Assembly (NCBI RefSeq): GCF_010093815.1
Contig: NW_022985553.1
Location: forward strand, 313,511 to 377,510
Length of the DNA: 64,000 nt
Reading direction: 5' to 3'
Source: Pseudovirgaria hyperparasitica
Lineage: Eukaryota; Ascomycota; Dothideomycetes; Acrospermales; Acrospermaceae
The notes beneath the pieces are model-generated. The model had not been told where the DNA came from. It ran no database searches and was given only the letters and a program-made list of their open reading frames with translations. Each line of letters opens with the position of its first letter. The first letter of the stretch is position 1. The translations under genes were made by a program, and so were the position numbers. Shown here piece after piece: positions 22,228 through 34,078 of this stretch.

Positions 22228-25200
22228 CTATGACGCATTCTCGTGTCTCTTCAAGCGGTCCACACTGCCTTCACCCACCACACCAGAGCTCGTCTCTCTT
22301 CTCCTTCTAATATGCAGCTTGTGTGGTGGCGCGCTGACTACACCCGTACCACTCTGTGATACAGGTCTTGGGAGACGCTCTGGTGGCGTAACGTTCTCGT
22401 CGTCACGGGTTTTGCTACTGCCTGAGAACGCAAGTGAGAATCGGCCTGATCGTTTTGGCGGCGCAGAAATGCGAGATCCTTCCCGGGCGCCCGGACCACG
22501 TGGCGTGTTGGATGATGATGATGCGGTGCTGCTTAATGACGTAGACGACAGGTTCGATATGACGCTGTTAACGCTACCAGCGGAGTTGTCGCGACTACCA
22601 GAGCGATAGGTAGGCGTCGACGAATTTGAAGGTTTGCGGGGCTCGGGAGCCGGAGGGGTCGAGTATGAGGCGGATGTCGAGGTAGGGGTTGCTGACGAGT
22701 GATAGGACGTGCTCTCACGACGTGGCAATTTCGATTCAGGCACGGTAGGAGTCGTTTGACTGCGCGTGAGTGGAGGTGGAGTTCCTCCAGCAGTTCTAGT
22801 TGTAGGACTGGGAAGAGCTTGGCTCAAAATGACGGGTCTGCGTGGCACAGGCCGGCTGCGGTAGGTTGATGACTGTGTAGGTGGGGTGAAGCTTGGAAAA
22901 CCTTTGCGGCCCATGGAAGTCTGGCGCATTCGCATCGGTGTGGATGATGACCCCGATGAAGATGGTCGCTCGTAAGCCAACTTCAACAAGCCGTTCGCTA
23001 GATTCTGGACTAGCACACTATCATCTGTCTCAATTAAGTCGCGCAGACTATCTTCAATGCCATATCGGCGAATGATGGAGCCTTCAGTGCTCTCACAGAT
23101 ATAGGTGAGGACACGAAGCAACCCGAGCTTCGTGACAGCACGCTTGGTAGTGCACTTTTGTATGGTTTTCTGGAAGAAGTCCCGCGCAGCAAAAGTAGAT
23201 GCGAGAGGAGGGGAAAGGAAGAGAATCTTCTGAAGAGGCTCGAGTAATCCCTCAAAAGCATCAGAATGTATCTCAGGACGGCCGAAGCATTCGCTTATGG
23301 CAGCGGTGAATGTTCCACCAAGAAGATTCTGCTCTACACGTGCGGTCTCTTCTTGAAGCCTGATTAAGGTTAGTAAAGATCGTAACATGTCGAAAACAAG
23401 GATACTACTGACCAAACATGTATGGCGTCAAGAGCAGGAACCTGCCAATTTGTGTCGGACAACAGGGAGATGTAAAACTGTAGTCCATCTTGTTCCCACA
23501 ATTTCGCGCGACACACTTTTCCAGCGTGCGCCATGTCGCACAATATAGGAAGCGCGAATTCCTTGAGCGGCCATTGGGTAACGATAGCCTCTTTCAACAG
23601 GGGTATGATACCGTTGAGTGCTGCTTCTTCCTGCCGACTTCTGTTCAGACGGCAAACGTTGAACACGGTGTTGACCACCTGGTTGGCGACCTCGCGGTGG
23701 TAAGACTTTGGCTTGCTGACTCGCAACAGATCGGTCAGCGTGTCTATCACGTTTGAACTTTCCAGTGCGTCGTGTGTGGCGTCGAGCATTGATAAATTCT
23801 TGACAAACTTTAGCATGGTGATGAGATTCTCGCCGGACATGTGGCCCAAAGCCCTGAGGACGCCTATACCAGAATCAGCATCTACTGCTCGAGGTATAGG
23901 AAGTTACTTACGATTCATTACAAGTCGGTCACAGACAATCTCTTTGACGTAGCTTTCAGCCTGAGAAAAGATCAAGAAAATGCTGACAAGACGCTTGACC
24001 ATCATTTTCGATACACTGTCTTCATCTGACAGCAAGCGAGTTAGGATTAGTGACAAGGGATGCAAGACGCCTTGCTGCGACAGGATACGACAATAGTCGT
24101 TTCGAGGAGTAGGTCCATGTTGATTGAAGAAAACGCTCCATACGCCGGTAACACCAATCAGGACGATGTCACGATCAGTGCTGAGATCTTCCTCCAAAAA
24201 TGCAACCAAGGTGTCTATACCACCACAAGCAACGAAAAATTGCAATGTAGTGTAAGAGCTCTTGCACATTTGGCGGACAAAGGCGGCTGCTTCTTGGCGC
24301 TCTTCAGTCGAGTATCGCTTATGGCTGTATTCAGTGACAGCGGGTATACCCCCCAAGAATGCAGTACTCTCTAAAGCCTCATTATTATCAAGAAGAACCA
24401 AATTGAGAAGCTTCAGCAACGGAACGGATATGTCTCGAGGGGGAGCAGGTTCCTCCTTCAGTATGTCGAGTATAGGCAGGATGCCGTGGGATTTGAGAAT
24501 GACTCTCTTGAAATCTTTTCGCTCGTCGTCATTAGATTGACCCCATTGTGCAAGCAGCTGATCCGTGATGTTTTTGATAACCTCGAAGGGCTGATTCGTT
24601 TTGAGACGACCAACGAGTTCCTCGGTTTGTTTCTGCATACGAGCTGCCTTGGCATGGGCGACATCATCGGAGAGGTTCGTCGGGGCGACGCTGTCTTCGA
24701 CGGCGGCGAAAGGATCTAGTTCATCTTCTTCAGCAAAGGACGCAGACATCTTCGAGTTGAGCGCGAGGGCACTCATCTCGGAGTCGTTGTCAAAGTCAGA
24801 GAAGTCGTCACCTTCGTTCTCGACATATTTCTGAATCTCAGTGATGTCAGACTGTGAGCGCTGGAGAGGAAGATCGGATAGAGAGGTAGCTGAAGAGTTG
24901 CGGGAGGGCAGCGTTTTCAGCTGCGGCTTGCGAGATGTCGGAGTCAGATCAGATGGGTCAAAGAGCTTGGGGGCCAAAGGATTGGTGATGCGAAACTACA
25001 CGGTGAAGTCAGCGTCATAGGTCCGAGCAAACTGGGAATGTGATCACACGTACCTGCATTGCCCCTGCCTTGTTATCAAAATCCTCTTCTTCGCCGACTT
25101 CGAGGAGATCCGAGTAATCCTCAACGGTACTGTCTTTTGCAGGCCGCGCTTTACGAGTCTTAGGAACTGGGAGACCACCTCTCCAGATGGATGTGACAGG

Positions 25201-26886
25201 TTCGGTTACAGACGATTTCCTTCTTGCTTGAGCTCGCGGTACCTTTGCGGTTGGTTGTACTGAGGCATGTGAAGCAGCAGGACTGCCAGTCTTCACCTTA
25301 CCTTGGGAAGGTTCCCTCGAAAAAGCTTTGAGGGTGAGATCTGAATCAGGAAAATCATCGAAAGTTATATCCTCAATGGTTGAGTCAAAAGTCGCGAAAG
25401 ATTTGAGCCTTGCGCTAGACAATTGGCCGCCAAAATTGTCTTGTGGTTTCATTCTCGGAAGGTGAAGTACCTTTGTCGGAACAGAGACGAAATCAGAATC
25501 CCAATTATCACTAAGGACTTCTGGAGAGCGAAAATCATCTGCAACAGGTCGGGTTTTAGAGATGCTGAGTTGTGGTCTTTGTGTGTTGATGTTAGCTGAG
25601 ATGGACTTCACTGTCGAAGCCGGAACAGGATCCTTGTCAACGGCGCCAAGAGACGAAGAGACAACACGCGTTGAGCGCCGCAACGTGTCTGTACCGGGCG
25701 CTTTCAGGGCCTCGTTCCATTCCTGGACACTCTTCACTGCTTCGTCATATTTGGTGGGTTTTGATGGCACCACTGCATCTGCACGCTTTGCACTCGAGAT
25801 CCACGGGTGTCGGAGCAGTCTCTTAGCAGAAATGCGCAAATTTGGGTTCTTCTGAAAGCATTGCATCAAGAAGTCTCGGACAACCTACGGATTGTCAGCA
25901 AATTTGTTTACTATCCGTTCCTGTTGTTTGACTATACCGGTGACGCCGAAGCCGGAAGCGGTGGGTGTTCGTCGTTCACAATACGAAACAGCGCTTGCAT
26001 TGGTTGCAGCTTATGATATGGTGGTCTCCCATCAAGCAATTCGATGACTGTACTACCCAGGCTCCATATATCAGAAGCAGTAGTTGCACCCGTTAACTCA
26101 ATGACCTCGGGAGCCATCCAGTACGGAGTACCCACAACGTTCGACTCATCGAGACCGGCAGCCTTGGTGGCGACACCGAAGTCTGCTAGTTTCACAAGCC
26201 CTTCTTTTGTAGTCAGGATGTTTGCACCTTTGATATCACGATGAATGACACCCTGGTCGTGAAGGTACATGAGGCCGTGTAGCACCTGAGACATGTACAG
26301 AGCGACCAGATTTTCTGGAAACTTCCCAAAGTTCTTGCAAATTGTGTGGAGTGAACCGTTTTCGCAATATCTATACTGTTTCAGCATCAAGGTACAGTCA
26401 ACCAAAGGCAAGTTACCCACTCTAGAATGATGTACAATGAGTCAGTGGCCTTGACAAAACCGTTGTACTTCACGATATTAGGATGCTACATCGTGAATCA
26501 GCATGGTTCCTCTCATTTCAATTTGCGGCACTTGCATTGAGGTTTTTCAGCAGATCGATTTCCAGCATTATAACTTTGAGCTCGCTTTTAGGCAGGTCCG
26601 CGAGTCTGACTTGCTTTATTGCGACTGTTTCGCCAGTGCCCCAATTGAGTGCCCGGTATACACTTCCGAAAGCACCTTTACCCAGACAATCGCCCAGCTG
26701 GTAGTCTTTCAGGCCCTCTACATCTTGAGCTGCTTTCTGTGCACTTCCGTCTCGGCTGGCGAGAGGACCTTTTTCTCGAACAGCTCTCACTGCCGATCCA
26801 GCTCGTTGCTCGCCGCCATCATTGTTCGATGCTACTTGGCTTGCCAATGCCGACCCATTCACCGTGAATCTCTCAGAAACTGCCAT
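22228..26886 (-). CDS. sepH: Septation initiation network protein kinase (SepH/Cdc7 type), seven exons
   Basis: A STE-type serine/threonine kinase that acts below the Spg1 GTPase in the septation initiation network and triggers cytokinesis at the spindle pole body and septum. Exons (minus strand): 26886-26536, 26485-26421, 26370-25938, 25884-25054, 24995-23912, 23863-23413, 23359-22228, giving 1448 residues in one continuous frame. The kinase domain spans about residues 62-310. It shows GKGAFGSVY, the ATP-binding lysine in VAIK (91), [13 protein letters not shown] and GTPYWMAPE. The long C-terminal half has ARM-like helical repeats and a Ser/Pro-rich tail ending in basic residues. The length is close to Aspergillus nidulans SepH (about 1350). 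Intron 1 uses a GC donor (GCAAGT). The ATG at 26886 is followed by a short low-complexity leader before the kinase domain. Orthologues are fission yeast Cdc7 and budding yeast Cdc15. Confidence 0.95.
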
Positions 26887-27957
26887 GGCAGCACTCTCAC
26901 TACGAAAACCTCCTCTTCACCCAATGCGGGAATCTGTGAGACCGCCAGTCCGTAGATCAGTGTGTAGGGCAGTGTGGGCGCGTGTGCTCCGTCTGTGTCG
27001 ACCAAAGGCGGGGGTATAACTTCAAAAGTATAGTGTATTATGGAAGATCGATGCATATCACGCCGATGCTGGTGACCGTAATCGTACGTTGGGGTTATCG
27101 CGAGTTAGAGCGGGCAAAGTGAGGCGATGCTTGGAGATGTGGGGTGGCCGGTGCGCTACGTGAGCTTTGAAAATCTAGTGCGAGGAAAAGTAAACGATAT
27201 TGTTCTCATCCAAGGAGATCTATCGTTGTGAATGCAGTAGTTTGCGAATCGATGACCGTGCCTTGCAACCGCATGAGACTCTGGCCTCTTCTGCGAACTT
27301 TCTCGCCAGGGCTTTTGTATCTCTCCGGTGAATACAATCATAAGATTGTATGGCGGAGTAGAGCGTGGACCCCTTTGTGGGTGATATCCTTCCACTGTCG
27401 TCTTGACCGGATAGGATAATGTCAGTGAGTTGTCGCCCAGTCAATAAGCAAGACGCTGCCCGTATGCGCAATATTAGAAGCGAGCTGATGACCCAACACT
27501 CAAACCTATGATGTTCCCGTGGGCGTATTATAATATTTCCGGTTCCTCGCAGTGATTTGGACGGCAAAAATGCCGTTGATGCCTCCTAAATCTTGATTGT
27601 CAGGAGCCCTCGATGCTAAAGTTGGGCAGCGTCGGGCGGCGTAATATCGGCTCGGCAACGCCCATAATGCACAACCCTAGCAACATGAGTATTAATACTT
27701 CTGGATTACGTTCGGACCTAAAACTAAATTTAGACTAATTACTCTACTCTTGGTGTGCTGTGAGCATACTGAGTGCTGATATAATAGGTTAGTCTCTCAG
27801 AGACGCGGATTTCGTCCCACTGTTTATGCGTTGCGTGCTGACATAACATTCTTCCTCTTTTGGAAATGGTGCATGGGTTTCTTTCCCAGGGACGCGTTTC
27901 GGCCTTTATCTATTGGTATCTCAACATGTGAGTCTATAAGATATTTCTACACTAGCG
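26887..27957. other. Intergenic between SepH and the SDR
   Basis: SepH promoter side and 3' flank of the SDR gene. Small overlapping ORFs only; no RNA gene or repeat seen. Confidence 0.5.
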
Positions 27958-29050
27958 CTACCGACCTCCTACGACATTCAAGACCCCACCGTCTACCGTG
28001 AGGATCTCGCCATTTACATACGCATTTTTCGCCAAAAATATCTGCAAGGGTCAGCAACGCGACTCGGTAGGAGCGTACAGCATGGGAATTAAGCTTACCA
28101 CAGCCATAGCCATCTCTTCATCAGTGCCAGATCTGTCCGCTGGAACATGGCCCTTGTCTTGTACATGATCGTCAGGCATATCAACCTTGTTCCGCTCGTC
28201 GCTCTCCTTCATGGTCATCTCACTCGGGAAGTATCCAGGCGCGATGCTGTTGACCCGTATACGGGCCTTCTGGAACTCCGCGCTCATCAGCTTGGTCAAT
28301 TGTACTGTCCCTCCTTTTGCAGCGTTGTACGAGAAATGGCCTTGCGCATGCCGCATGATACCGCTCATGCTCGATATCACGATGACGGATGCAGACAGGT
28401 GGCCGTGTGAATCAGAGCCAGCTTGTAAGAGTGGGAGAAAAGCGACAGTGGTGAAATAGACAGCAGTAACATCTGTGGAATATACACTGTTCCAGGTCTC
28501 GAAAGATTCGTTGTTCCAAAGCTTTGCTTTGAGGTCTGATGCGACGTCGGTATCTGGTTGAGCTTTATCGCCAGATATACCCGATGCGCACACTATCAGA
28601 TATGTCAGCACCAATGCCCATGTGCACTGTCACTCAGTATCCAACGTACCGAGCAGATTAATATACTTCTCCTTGCGCGAGATCTCCTCGTAAAGCTTCT
28701 CGAGATCTTCTTTCTTGGTCACATCACATGGTCCAGCGCTGTCGACAATCAGCAGAAACTACCAGATGTCAAAGTCTGACAGACGATATGATTTTGCCGC
28801 CTTGTGCGGGCTGATGCTCCTTGACTGAATTTTCCAGCACCTCGGAGCCTGTGGCAAGATCAGGGCTCACGTTTCAACACTTCCAGAGGTATTCGAACTC
28901 ACGGCGACCAGTAATGTAGACTCTAGCTCCATTGGCAGCCATGACTTGAGCAGCCATCAGCCCAATGCCAGTACCACCTCCAGCAATGACGGCGACATAG
29001 TCCTTGATATTGAAGAGCTGGCTAACATGTAGACTCGATGTAGATGCCAT
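27958..29050 (-). CDS. Short-chain dehydrogenase/reductase, five exons
   Basis: An NAD(P)-dependent oxidoreductase of the classical SDR family; the substrate cannot be told. Exons (minus): 29050-28903, 28848-28785, 28738-28650, 28592-28099, 28041-27958, 292 residues. The start chosen is the ATG at 29050; an in-frame ATG at 29083 would add 11 residues. Visible are the cofactor loop GGGTGIG (24-30), the CDVT aspartate motif, the serine in VIVISSMSG (about 174), and the catalytic tyrosine and lysine in YNAAK (Y189, K193). The typical SDR ending is VNGEILTVDGG. The usual NNAG motif is replaced by CASG (102-105), which is unusual. Intron 2 (46 bases) has a rarer GTCTGT donor but joins K-I-I-S to A-G-P-C in frame. 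The family resembles fungal SDRs annotated as oxidoreductases near rhamnolipid-type 3-oxoacyl reductases. Confidence 0.87.
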
Positions 29051-29083
29051 GCCAATTTGATGGATCGTTTGTAAAGTAGACAA

Positions 29084-30382
29084 CGAAAGAACTCGGGTTA
29101 GTCAAGAAGACTTCACGAACGTTTAAGGTATAGGATATCGTGTGATGGTCTTCGAAAATTCTCTGTGACTTATGTTGGTAATCACCTAGTGCGCAAGAGC
29201 TACCTGGGTATGACGTCTTGTACTGTATAAGGTATCACTTTAGGTAAGTTATGTTATGTTAAATTCTGTTAATTTATGTTATGTACCTAGTACGTACGGT
29301 ACGAAGCAGATCGCCGCCCCGCCCCCGCTCCGTCCCATCGCAGGACGTGTCTCATTCTCCCATGACTGCTACATCGCACACTCGGATGGACAACATCATT
29401 GAGATGTTTCAGACGTGCTACACCATCGCATTGTTACTTATGGTAGTGCTTGGACATAGCGGCAAGACGAAGAATCCATCGGGGCTACGCTATGCCTTGA
29501 CTTGATCGCATCCGCCAACACCATATAATGTCATGCGACCAATTGTCAGTCTCAAACAATTCTGAGGCTACCAAAGATACATTCATCTTGCAATATTTGG
29601 CCTCTGAGTATCATTGGCACGTACAAACTTGGCCTACCGTTGATAAAGGTACTAAGACGAGAGTCTTTAAGCCGTTCACGGGTATTCAAGTCCGTACAAG
29701 CTCTTATTCTTGTAACATAAAAACTTCGATACGACGATGAGAATCCGACATGTCCATCCCTGTCGCGTGAGCTTTGAGGGGTACCGAGACATGGGCTTTG
29801 GAATGAAGCACAAAGGCTTGATAGATGTGCCAAATCATGGTGTCGCAAAGTTGACCATAGCGACAAGACCTACTGAGTATTGTCAGGCAATTTGCACCAC
29901 ATGGATATACTCGGTTAGGAGACCGTCACTGATCCTCTGCACACAGATTCTTGCAGCCAAGTCTCAAGCCGTGCGCCACAACCGTCATCGTTTTCGAATG
30001 CCTCCATATAAGCAGCCAAGTCGGCTCAATTCAGTCCGCCTTGCGACGCCATTGCAGGCGCTTCGCTGTATCAGGCGTAAATTGTTGGACCTAAGGCACA
30101 AAAACCGTTGGAGCTAGTGTCGTATAATTCATCCGTTGTTCTTAGCCCCCAGCTACGTTGCATCATTCTCAGAGGTCACTTGGTCATATTAAGACATTCA
30201 AGAAGACGGGCAAGACCCATTGCAATTGACCACTGTCGGAGTGAAAGACGCACTATTCAGCATTTACATCAAGGGTTGAACATCGGTTGAGATTTGGTTC
30301 TCTGCTCCTACACAAAGCCGGCACATTGTTCTATAGCTACAATAATCGCTGCCACTATCACATCGAAGGAGCTGAGTTCGCC
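29084..30382. other. Intergenic, AT-rich TTATGTTA words near 29250
   Basis: A divergent promoter region between the SDR (minus) and the tetraspan gene (plus). Around 29245-29285 the words TTATGTTA and GTTAA repeat several times. Other ORFs are not convincing. Confidence 0.45.
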
Positions 30383-31260
30383 ATGTCTCCCATGCGCCTG
30401 GAATTCATCGTCCCGGTTGCCTGTATCGTTATGATGGGCCTTCTTGGTGTCGTACAACTCGGATTGAACGCAGATGTGCTAGCATGGAGCGACCGGAACG
30501 AGGACGATAGATATTTGCGAGTGAAAGTCCGCACCTCTCGAAACGGATGGTACTCCTCGGTAGTCATTGCGTTTCGCGCCATACCAGACTCGTACAGTGG
30601 AACTAGCAGTGGCTTGATATTTTGGAGCTCGATCGGGGCCATCGTCGACACAGTCCTCCTTTTGGTTCTAACTCTGAGAAAGAGGTCGTTTATCGTTGAG
30701 CGGTCAGATAGTGATAAAAATGTAAGCAGCGATATCGAGAAGGCATGAATTCATAGAGTTAACAGCCTCAGGTCTCACACCGCTCTCTACCCATTAAACC
30801 GATCGTGTACACTATACTGACAGTAGTCTTCCTCCGCCCACTTATTGTCCTTCTGTATATCTTCATCTATCACTACACTCAGGCTACTCGTACACTGGCG
30901 TACCTCGATCTATACAACCTATCAAACACTCACTATCCCGCCTCTGAGGGGACATTCACGCCAGAAACATGGTTCTGTGGTATCCGGTCACATGTTGCCA
31001 CTGTGTACCCCTACGGACACCATGAGAGGAATGAGTTAAGCAGACTCTGCAATGAGGCGAGGACGACTCGTTGGATCTTGCTTCCAATGCTGGTCGTCAG
31101 TATGCTGGTGGTTTTTGGTGTGCTATGGATGCAAAGATCGGCAAGTGCCAGGGCAGCCAGAAATGATGGAGAAGCGGTGGATGTGCACAGAGATAGGAGG
31201 ACAAGTGACGCGGACACAATGAAGGAGCGTTCAGAGGACCTTGAGCATGGAACTGAATAA
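30383..31260 (+). CDS. Four-helix membrane protein, two exons
   Basis: Two open frames that look separate (30287-30748 and 30805-31260) are one gene. Exon 1 runs 30383-30721 and exon 2 runs 30772-31260, separated by a 50-base intron with GTAAGC donor, AGTTAAC branch site and CCTCAG acceptor in phase 0. The ATG at 30383 gives 275 residues; the upstream part of the frame starts only from TTG. Hydrophobic helices lie at about 8-30, 77-98, 123-146 and 214-233. The loop between helices 3 and 4 carries two Cys (in WFCGIR and RLCNEA) and aromatic residues. The C-terminal tail (about 240-275) is highly charged. The topology fits a tetraspan membrane protein. I do not recognise the family and propose no function. 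Confidence 0.7.
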
Positions 31261-32310
31261 GCATTGTTGTGATGTTAGTGAGCGTTTTTCCATGATGGAC
31301 AGCTTGTCTAACGCTAAGCGACCATCCTGTCCATCTTCATTCTTGAAATGATTTCAGGAGTTCGACAAGTTGAAACCCGACATTACGAACCGGCGGCTGT
31401 AGCTGTTATGATCTCTTCGAATATGGTGGTCACTAGAAAGTTTTTCATAACTCAGCGCATAAATACTTCAGCACAGTTCTAACATATCATGTATGTAGAG
31501 AGATAAAATCATACTCATTCAAGTTCCCTAAAAGCGCGCCCCGAATAATGAGCAGATCTCTTGTTGAGAGTGTTAACGCAACGGAAAAGCTTCGTCTCAA
31601 TATGTGCGGCCCTCATATGGACACATCCGCACGAGGTCGATTCTATCTTTACTATCTGGGCAAATGATCTTGACTTTCTGTTTGACTCTTGAGAGTGTGA
31701 ACCCACCGGAAGCTGTGAACCCACACTGCACAGCCATTGCATTTGCCCCACTCTGGGACAAAGACGATGAGCTCGACCCAATCCAATGACACGCTGACTC
31801 TAGCATCGTCAAGACTTCTCGGTGGATGTAACGGTATGACGACGGCCTATGTCAGTTATTCAGATCGGGACAGTTACAAGTCCTAATGTGTCCTCGGAAA
31901 AATGCAATTTATCCTAAGTTTTCCTTAGAACTCTATGTATAGGTCAGCGCTTGGACAACCCGGAATGTTGCGGATCAGCCGAACAACTATGAATGTTCTC
32001 AGGAGGTGTGCAATTTACCCCACGGGGTAATGTTAGCTTCAGTCTCACGTTTTGATAATATGGGCGGATCTGATCACATCATCGGTGAGAGGCTCTTCTA
32101 AGGTCGCCAAGGCATCTCGGCACTCTGGTATATACTCCTCGGCCGACGTAGCTGATCCGTCGATGGTTCGAACTTCGAACTAGTTAGTTGTGGATACGCC
32201 GATCTTGTAACAAGAAAGTTCCTCATAAGTACGACTGTCCTATGCTAACTCTCATTCTGAACACCATTCTGCCCCTATTCTCAGGCTTTGGCCCTAACAC
32301 CTGCACCAAG
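31261..32310. other. Promoter region of the sugar transporter
   Basis: No gene is seen. A CCCC/GGGG inverted repeat at 32015-32030 lies about 280 bases before the transporter ATG. The 88- and 71-codon minus frames around 31515-31812 show no domain. Confidence 0.45.
32015..32030. promoter_or_regulatory. CreA-like inverted repeat upstream of hexose transporter
   Basis: TTACCCC-AC-GGGGTAA, with 7-base arms and a 2-base spacer. It contains the CCCCAC word that matches the CreA/Mig1 consensus (SYGGRG on the other strand). Glucose repression through CreA is common for fungal sugar transporters, so the position is suggestive; binding is not shown. Confidence 0.35.
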
Positions 32311-34078
32311 ATGTATCAAATCAGCAATATCTACGTTCTTGCTGCCTTTGGCACTATCGGCGGTGCGTTATTCGGCTTCGATGTTAGCTCGATGAGTGCA
32401 TGGCTCGCAGCTCCCCAATATCTGGAGTACTTCAATTACCCAAACTCGAATGTCCAAGGAGGCATCACAGCTTCCATGAGCGGAGGCTCTTTCCTCGGTG
32501 CTCTAGCTGCTGGGTTCCTGGCAGATAAATGGGGACGGAAGGTTGCTCTCCAGATTGCCTGCGTGATCTTTATGGTCGGATGCGTAATCGTCTGTGCTTC
32601 ACAGAACGTTGGTATGCTTATTGCCGGCAGGTAAGTCGATTGGACGCTAGTGGCTTTGGCGACGACTGACAAGTGTTACTTGTCAGAATCATCAATGGTT
32701 TGTCTATTGGAATATGCTCATCACAAGTTTGTGTCTATCTCGCCGAGCTCTCACCTGCCAAGATCCGTGGTCGTGTCGTTGGGATCCAGCAATGGGCGAT
32801 CGAATGGGGCATCTTGATCATGTACTTATTATGCTATGGTACCCAGCGCACCGTTGAAGGCCCAGCTGCGTTTCGTATTGCATGGGGAGTCCAGGCCATA
32901 CCAGCATTCATCCTATTAGGTGCTCTATTCTTCTTTCCAGAGTCACCTCGTTGGTTGGCAGGCAGAGAGCGCTGGGAAGAGGTTCATACTACACTGGCAA
33001 ACTTACATGGAAATGGAGATCCTAGCGATACCATTGTCCTTGCTGAACTGGAGGAAGTCCGCAAAGCTCAAGCTGTTGCCGCGCAGGCTCAAGGGGTTGG
33101 CTTCATGCAACTCTTTGGACCGAAGATCTGGAAACGAACGCTTGCTGGTACTTCGGTGCAGATGTGGCAGCAGTTGCTTGGTGGGAACGTCGCGATGTAC
33201 TACGTGGTCTACATCTTCCAGATGTCTGGCATGTCTGGCAATACTTCACTGTGAGCGCGTCCCAGCTGCCATGTTTGACCGTTGCTAATAGCAAAATCTT
33301 GACAGAACATCGTCCATCATTCAATACGTCATATTCCTTGTCACCACTGGCTGTATGCTACCCGTCATTGACAGGTTTGGACGCAGACAACTACTTCTCG
33401 GCGGAGCTTTTGTCTGCATGATCTTGCACTACACTACTGCCGCTGTAATGGCGACTTACGGCGTACCCGTCGATCAAGTTGATGGAAACTCCAATCTCCG
33501 TATTCTGATAACCGGTGCTCCTGGAAAGGCTGTAATATCCCTGAGCTACATCTTCACTGGCATCTATGGTCTAACATGGGCCCCGATCGGTTGGATCTAC
33601 GCCAGTGAAGTTTTCCCACTGAAGTATCGAGCAAAGGGCGTCGGTCTCAGTGCTGCCACAAATTGGGTAACGCTCAACAAAAATCCCGTTAAAGCCTTGA
33701 GTAACCTAATTACTGATCCTGCTTCAGATCTTCAACTTCGCCCTAGCATACTTCCTCCCACCAGCCTTCACTAATATTACATGGAAGACGTACATTGTCT
33801 TCGGCACTTTCTGTACAGCGATGATCTTCCACATTTTCTTCACCTGTAAGCTCAATCCAATATCACCCTTCTATCCTGAATTATTACTAAGCCATCCACT
33901 TGCAGACCCTGAGACTGCTCGCAAGTCACTCGAGGAAATCGATATCCTGTTCGACAGCAACATCCCGCCATGGAAATCTGCCAAAGCACAAGCAAGTGTC
34001 TTGGACGAGCGTGCGTTCCAGGTTGAACACAAGAATGAATCCATAGACGAGAAAATTGAGACGGTTGATATTGTGTAG
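32311..34078 (+). CDS. MFS hexose/monosaccharide transporter, five exons
   Basis: A 12-helix plasma-membrane sugar:proton symporter or facilitator of the fungal hexose transporter family. Exons 32311-32630, 32687-33250, 33306-33666, 33728-33845, 33906-34078 give 511 residues in one frame. The ATG at 32311 follows a CACCAAG context. Family signatures are GFDVSSMSA near the first helix and QGGITASMSGGSFLGAL (about 49-65). DKWGRK (loop 2-3), PESPRWL (191-197), DRFGRRQ (loop 8-9) and YPETA (455-459) at the end of helix 12 are also present. The C-terminal tail is hydrophilic. This pattern is like high-affinity glucose transporters of the Rgt2/Ght/HGT-1 group rather than Stl1 or quinate permeases, but substrate specificity is inferred. 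Intron 3 has a GTAACG donor. It lies between a tetraspan protein and an O-methyltransferase, all on the plus strand. Confidence 0.93.

Noticed and set aside
30805-31260. Separate ORF starting at 30805
   Set aside because: It starts with GTG and is the second exon of the tetraspan gene.
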